A stretch of 64,000 nucleotides of DNA from an uncultured Lachnospiraceae bacterium (GTDB lineage: Bacteria; Bacillota; Clostridia; Lachnospirales; Lachnospiraceae). The stretch is taken from positions 1 through 64,000 of the forward strand of contig CANDKY010000001.1 in NCBI GenBank assembly GCA_947385425.1. The letters run 5' to 3'. Below are positions 60,039 through 64,000 of the stretch, in pieces. The notes under the pieces are model-generated. The model saw only the letters and a program-made list of their open reading frames with translations, was not told where the DNA came from and did no database searches. The position numbers were made by a program, and so were the translations under genes. The stretch's first letter is position 1. Every line of letters starts with the position of its first letter.

Positions 60039-61112
60039 ATGCGGTATGCACTGATTGGTTGTGGTAGGATATCGCCGAACCATATAGCGGCGGCAAAAAA
60101 CAACGGACTGGAAATTGTTGCAATCTGTGATATTGACACTGTATGTATGGCGGATAAAGCGCTCAAATTCAAATTAGGGAGTGAAGTGAAACAATATACA
60201 GACTATATTGAAATGGCCGAGAAGGAGAGTCCCGAATTAGTGGCAATCTGTACGGAAAGCGGAAAGCATGCACAGATTGCGCTTGACTGTATAGAGAGAG
60301 GCATTAATTGTATTATTGAGAAACCCATAGCGTTATCTATGAAAGATGCGGATGCCATTATCTCTGCTTCCATTAAGCACCATGTAAAAGTCAGTGCCTG
60401 CCATCAGAACCGTTTCAATAAATCAGTACAGATCATCAGGGAAGCGATTGAAATGAACCGCTTTGGGAGACTTTTTTACGGGACGGCGCATATAAGATGG
60501 TGCCGGAACCATGAATATTATGACAGGGCGGCATGGAGGGGGACATGGGCACAGGATGGCGGCGCCCTTATGAACCAGTGTATCCATAATATCGATTTGC
60601 TCCGCTGGATGCTGGGGAGTGAAATTGAAGAAGTAGTCGGTATGACGGACAAGTTAAATCATAATTATATTGAGGCAGAGGATCTTGGCATTGCTTTGGT
60701 TAAATTTAAAAACGGAAGCTACGGAATCGTGGAGGGAACCACGGATATTTATCCAAAGAACCTTGAAGAAACATTGTACATATTTGGTGAAAAGGGGACG
60801 GTAAAAGCGGGCGGCCAGTCAGTTAACGTAATTGAAGAGTGGAACTTTTCGGATTTACTGGATGATCCGTCAGAAGTAAAGGCAAGGTTCCATGAAAATC
60901 CGCCGAATGTATACGGGTATGGCCACACACCGCTGTATGCGGATGTCATCAATGCGGTAAGACATGACCGGCAGCCGTATATTACGGCGATGGATGGCAA
61001 AAGAGCGCTGGAGCTTGTACTTGCGATTTATAAGTCTGCAGCAGAGGGCTGCAGTGTAAAGTTTCCGTTGACGGATTGCGCCACGACAGATTTTATTGGC
61101 CGGTTTGGCTGA
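60039..61112 (+). CDS. WlbA/WbpB-like UDP-sugar 3-dehydrogenase (Gfo/Idh/MocA family)
   Basis: 357-residue oxidoreductase: Rossmann motif YALIGCGRISPNHIAAA, catalytic EKPIALSMKDADAI, and GGALMNQCIHNIDLLRWMLG with conserved His. The best family match is WlbA/WbpB, which oxidises C3 of UDP-N-acetylglucosaminuronic acid. Downstream DegT aminotransferase and left-handed-helix acetyltransferase fit the next two steps toward UDP-2,3-diacetamido-2,3-dideoxy-glucuronic acid. The UDP-GlcNAc 6-dehydrogenase that makes the substrate is not in the window. ATG 60039 follows AAAGGAGAAGAT. Confidence 0.9.
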   Translation: MRYALIGCGRISPNHIAAAKNNGLEIVAICDIDTVCMADKALKFKLGSEVKQYTDYIEMAEKESPELVAICTESGKHAQIALDCIERGINCIIEKPIALSMKDADAIISASIKHHVKVSACHQNRFNKSVQIIREAIEMNRFGRLFYGTAHIRWCRNHEYYDRAAWRGTWAQDGGALMNQCIHNIDLLRWMLGSEIEEVVGMTDKLNHNYIEAEDLGIALVKFKNGSYGIVEGTTDIYPKNLEETLYIFGEKGTVKAGGQSVNVIEEWNFSDLLDDPSEVKARFHENPPNVYGYGHTPLYADVINAVRHDRQPYITAMDGKRALELVLAIYKSAAEGCSVKFPLTDCATTDFIGRFG

Positions 61113-61151
61113 TAATATTGCTTTGCCGTATTGTAAAAAGAGAGGCTGTAT

Positions 61152-62282
61152 ATGGAATTCCGGGATTTGAAAAGGCAGTACCAATATTTGAAAAAAGATA
61201 TAGACTTAAAAATACAAGAGGTAATTGGGCAGACAAATTTTATCCAGGGAAAGCAGGTGGCGGATTTAGAGAAGCAGCTTGCAGATTATACAGGAACAAA
61301 ACACTGTGTGACATGTGCGAATGGGACGGATGCCCTGCAGCTTGCCCTGATGGTATGGAATATTGGGGAAGGGGATGCTGTGTTCATCCCGGATTTTACA
61401 TTTTTTTCCAGCGGGGAAGTGGTTCCGGCAGTGAATGCGGTGCCGGTATTTGTGGATGTGGAACCAGATACATATAATATTGACTGCAATTCACTGGAAA
61501 CCATGATACAGAGGGTCATCCAGGAGGGGAAACTGCTACCTAAAGTAATTGTATCAGTTGATTTGTTTGGACAGCCGGCAGATTATGGAAGGATAAGTAA
61601 AATAGCGGAAAAGTACCATATGTATATCCTTGAGGACGCGGCTCAGGGATTTGGCGGGAGGATTGGGGAGAGAAGGGCCTGTTCCTTTGGGGATATAGCT
61701 ACAACCAGCTTCTTCCCGGCCAAACCTTTTGGATGTTATGGTGACGGCGGCGCGGTTTTTACTGATAATGGGGAATGGGCGGAATTGCTCAGATCATACC
61801 GTGTACATGGCAGGGGAAGTTCTAAGTATGATAATGTCAGGATAGGTATGAACTCCAGGCTTGATACACTGCAGGCTGCAATTTTACAGGCAAAATTTCC
61901 CGTTTTTTCAGAAAAGGAACTGGAATGGGAACAGCTTGCTGCTGCGAGATATACAGAGCGATTAAAGGAGGTAGTTGAGACTCCCTACATAAAGGATGGA
62001 TTTTACTCCGGTTGGGCTCAGTATACCATCCGGCTATCCTGTAGGACAGCAAGGGATGGGCTGCAGACATATTTAAAGGAACAGGGAATACCGAGCGCGG
62101 TATATTATCAAAAGCCAATGCATCGGCAGCAGGCATTTTCGGGGAATAAGTATGAAGACAATGATTACCCTGTTTCGGACAAACTTTCGGACACTGTGCT
62201 GTCCCTGCCGTTCCATCCATATATGAAAGAGGAGGAGATTGCGCTGGTTTCCGATGCGGTAAAAAAATATTTGAAAGGATAG
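61152..62282 (+). CDS. DegT/DnrJ/EryC1-type sugar aminotransferase (WlbC/WbpE-like)
   Basis: 376-residue PLP aminotransferase. The PLP Lys is in ATTSFFPAKPFGCYGDGGAV, preceded by the Asp in ILEDAAQGFGG; QGKQVADLEKQLADYTGTKH and CANGTDALQLALMVW are family-typical. In WbpE-type enzymes it transfers an amino group from glutamate to the 3-keto sugar made by the preceding enzyme. Its start overlaps no gene, 39 bp after WlbA; the acetyltransferase starts 3 bp after its stop, so the three are one operon. Confidence 0.93.
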   Translation: MEFRDLKRQYQYLKKDIDLKIQEVIGQTNFIQGKQVADLEKQLADYTGTKHCVTCANGTDALQLALMVWNIGEGDAVFIPDFTFFSSGEVVPAVNAVPVFVDVEPDTYNIDCNSLETMIQRVIQEGKLLPKVIVSVDLFGQPADYGRISKIAEKYHMYILEDAAQGFGGRIGERRACSFGDIATTSFFPAKPFGCYGDGGAVFTDNGEWAELLRSYRVHGRGSSKYDNVRIGMNSRLDTLQAAILQAKFPVFSEKELEWEQLAAARYTERLKEVVETPYIKDGFYSGWAQYTIRLSCRTARDGLQTYLKEQGIPSAVYYQKPMHRQQAFSGNKYEDNDYPVSDKLSDTVLSLPFHPYMKEEEIALVSDAVKKYLKG

Positions 62283-62285
62283 AAA

Positions 62286-62849
62286 ATGGCTGGTTATTTC
62301 GTACATGAGAGCAGTTATATAGACGAGGATGCGGAAATAGGGAACGGTACGAAAATATGGCATTTCTGCCATATTCAGAAAGGGGCAAAAATTGGGGAGA
62401 ACTGCTCGTTTGGACAAAATGTCAATGTGGCAGATAATGTGAAGATTGGGAAGGGTGTAAAAATCCAGAATAATGTTTCCATCTATGAAGGTGTGGAACT
62501 GGAGGATTATGTTTTCTGCGGGCCGTCTATGGTATTTACCAACGACCTGACGCCAAGAGCCAGGTATCCCAAAGGGAAAGCGGGGTATAAAAAAACACTG
62601 GTCAGGGAAGGCGCCAGTATCGGAGCCAATGCAACAATCGTATGCGGAAGTACAATCGGCAGGTATGCAATGATTGCTGCAGGGGCAGTGGTGACAAAAG
62701 ATGTACCGGATTATGCATTGATGGCAGGGGTTCCGGCAAAACAGATCGGATGGGTGGATGAGTATGGCAATCGGCTGGATGATGGGATGGAGGATTACGG
62801 GGGGAAGAAAGTTCCTCCAAACGGGATGGAAAGGGATTGTTCAGGATAA
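62286..62849 (+). CDS. Hexapeptide-repeat acetyltransferase (WlbB/WbpD-like)
   Basis: 187 residues with left-handed beta-helix hexapeptides ([40 protein letters not shown]) and the active-site region [20 protein letters not shown], typical of the sugar N-acetyltransferases WbpD and WlbB. The final helix carries [19 protein letters not shown]. It would acetylate the new 3-amino group using acetyl-CoA. ATG 62286 is 3 bp after the aminotransferase stop, with AAGGATAGAAA as ribosome site. Confidence 0.93.
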   Translation: MAGYFVHESSYIDEDAEIGNGTKIWHFCHIQKGAKIGENCSFGQNVNVADNVKIGKGVKIQNNVSIYEGVELEDYVFCGPSMVFTNDLTPRARYPKGKAGYKKTLVREGASIGANATIVCGSTIGRYAMIAAGAVVTKDVPDYALMAGVPAKQIGWVDEYGNRLDDGMEDYGGKKVPPNGMERDCSG

Positions 62850-62924
62850 AGAACAGGCGGGAAAAGAATGTTCATAAATTAAATGGTATATGGAATTTTC
62901 GGAGGAATGTGGGGAATATAAAGT

Positions 62925-63830
62925 ATGCAAAAGTTAGATTTCCCGGACAGGGTGACAGTAGAAATTACGAATGACTGCAATGTTTCATGCACATTTTGTA
63001 ACAGGCAGAAGGTTGAGATGGATATTGGCTATATGGATGAGAAACTGTTTTACAGGATTATGGATGAGATGGCAGGGCATCTTCCTATAAAACTGGTTCC
63101 TTTTTTCAGGGGCGAGCCATTGATGCATCCCCGGATTATTGAGTTTATTGAGTATGCCAAGAAGAAAGGAATAGGGCCGATCCAGATGGCGTCCAATGCA
63201 CTTTTGCTGGATGAGAAAATGCAGGATGGACTGATTCAGGCCGGGATAGATTACCTATCATTCAGCCTGGATACACTTGACCCGCAGGTATACAAATGCT
63301 CAAGGCTGTCCGGGGACTTAAGCGTCAGTTCAGGAAATGTGGAGTCTATGGGATTAAAATGCAGGGAAAGGAAGAAAAGGGGGCTGTCTGCGCCAACTAT
63401 ACAGGTGTCTACAATCAATATACAGGAATACATACCAGGCCAAAAGGAATTTATTGAAAAATGGCTTTCCTACGTTGATGTCGTGCGTGTGTATGAGCAG
63501 CATGATGAGAAGGGGCAGCTTGTAAATCCTGAAGTGCGGAAAAGATTAGATATATTTGATGGCCGGAAGCCCTGCAGAAAGGTGTTTACGGATATGATTA
63601 TCTGTTGGGACGGACGCCTGGCATTATGTAATTATGATTGGGATGAGCGCAGAAATATAGGCAATGTTAATACGATGACAATGCAGGAAGCATGGAACTC
63701 AAAGGAATATGAGTCCGTGAGAAATATGCATCTGCACGGCAGGTTTAGCAGTGGGATATGTGCGGAATGCCATCATTGGAAGATAGATTATACAAAAGGA
63801 GGATTCATAGGAACAAGCTACCGTTCGTGA
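62925..63830 (+). CDS. Radical SAM/SPASM protein
   Basis: 301-residue iron-sulfur enzyme. The radical SAM cluster motif is VEITNDCNVSCTFCNRQ (CxxxCxxC), followed by FRGEPLMHP for SAM binding. A C-terminal Cys set (KPCRKVFTDMIICWDGRLAL CNYDWDE and GICAECHHWKIDY) is the SPASM-type extra cluster. In polysaccharide clusters such proteins modify sugars or peptides, but the substrate is unknown here. ATG 62925 follows GGAGGAATGTGGGG at some distance. The asparagine synthetase starts 20 bp after its stop, so it belongs to the same transcript. Confidence 0.9.
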   Translation: MQKLDFPDRVTVEITNDCNVSCTFCNRQKVEMDIGYMDEKLFYRIMDEMAGHLPIKLVPFFRGEPLMHPRIIEFIEYAKKKGIGPIQMASNALLLDEKMQDGLIQAGIDYLSFSLDTLDPQVYKCSRLSGDLSVSSGNVESMGLKCRERKKRGLSAPTIQVSTINIQEYIPGQKEFIEKWLSYVDVVRVYEQHDEKGQLVNPEVRKRLDIFDGRKPCRKVFTDMIICWDGRLALCNYDWDERRNIGNVNTMTMQEAWNSKEYESVRNMHLHGRFSSGICAECHHWKIDYTKGGFIGTSYRS

Positions 63831-63850
63831 TGAACCAGAAAGGAATGATT

Positions 63851-64000
63851 ATGTGCGGAATTGCAGGGATCATGTGTCTGCAAAGAAGAAACTGCGATGT
63901 AAACAGAGCGGAAAAAATTGTGAAACATATGACCGATTTGCTTGCACATCGCGGGCCCGATGGCGAGGGACAGTTGATAATTGACGGGGGGCATGTTTTT
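63851..64000 (+). CDS. asnB: Asparagine synthetase (glutamine-hydrolysing), 5' part only
   Basis: The first 50 codons only; the gene runs off the window edge. MCGIAGIMCL has the nucleophile Cys2 of the glutaminase domain, and MTDLLAHRGPDGEGQ is the HRGPDG motif. In glycan clusters this family often amidates uronic acid sugars rather than making asparagine, which fits a glucuronic acid-type sugar made here. ATG 63851 follows AAAGGAATGATT. Confidence 0.92.
   Translation, partial: MCGIAGIMCLQRRNCDVNRAEKIVKHMTDLLAHRGPDGEGQLIIDGGHVF

Overview
This window looks like a chromosome segment from an anaerobic Firmicute of the family Lachnospiraceae (Clostridium cluster XIVa relatives). The evidence is: sigma-A promoters and strong AGGAGG-type ribosome sites, a CIRCE-controlled clpB, a LicT-type RNA antiterminator in front of a PTS operon, a TPP riboswitch in front of an ECF-type thiamine transporter (thiT), small families such as DUF4250 and DUF1576, a domain-swapped GH3 beta-glucosidase and a family of AAA-ATPase-like/PD-(D/E)XK genes. 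Nearly all genes lie on the plus strand. I saw no rRNA, tRNA or CRISPR array.

Layout. 0-5 kb is a graveyard of accessory DNA: an orphan OmpR-type regulator, debris of ParM-like and PrgI-like genes and a broken Tn916-type integrase (remains of an integrative conjugative element), a VbhA-like antitoxin, a truncated STAND ATPase and a YhcG-type nuclease that has lost its catalytic core. 5-10 kb holds clpB, a DUF4250 protein and a minus-strand two-component system. 10.3-13.6 kb holds a long nested palindrome, a DUF6788/AAA ATPase and a frameshifted Fic gene. 13.7-22.1 kb is an export operon with three membrane-fusion adaptors, a MacB-like permease and an ATPase. 22.1-25.6 kb has a RamA-like corrinoid activator and a DUF1576 membrane protein. 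25.8-32 kb is a polysaccharide deacetylase gene split in two by about 5.5 kb carrying a complete PTS (antiterminator, EIIA, EI, HPr, EIICB). 32.4-45 kb holds a three-part flavoprotein/rhodanese/siroheme reductase fusion, an iron-siderophore/cobalamin-type ABC importer, TrpB2, a Cys-rich secreted protein, a chemoreceptor and a MATE exporter. 45-55 kb holds a circularly arranged GH3 enzyme, a lone Z1 ATPase, an AraC regulator and two almost identical AAA-ATPase-like genes. 54.9-57 kb holds the TPP riboswitch and thiT. From 57 kb to the right edge a surface-glycan cluster begins with a recombinase-like protein whose catalytic residues are gone, followed by an IspD-like protein, a propeller-like protein, WlbA/WlbC/WlbB-like sugar enzymes, a radical SAM protein and the start of an asparagine synthetase.

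Three repeat families thread through the window. Family A is a ~188-bp non-coding element with 18-bp terminal repeats resembling those of IS231/IS4-group elements and 9-11-bp target duplications (three intact copies, one half copy, one expanded palindrome). Family B has ends beginning CTAGAGC(G/C)TGTTTGA and often sits on a TAG stop codon. Family C is a ~170-nt multi-stem element, four copies, whose stems differ between copies by compensating base changes and which begins exactly at stop codons; it behaves like a structured RNA.

The most notable signals are: the family C structured repeat; the PTS cassette that splits a deacetylase and whose HPr has Lys in place of the regulatory Ser46; the catalytically dead serine recombinase with two palindromic boxes upstream; and the homogenised tandem AAA-ATPase pair. 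Start sites given here were chosen by ribosome-binding site and family length, so several differ from the longest possible reading frame. All family assignments are from recognition of the protein sequences; no database search was run.
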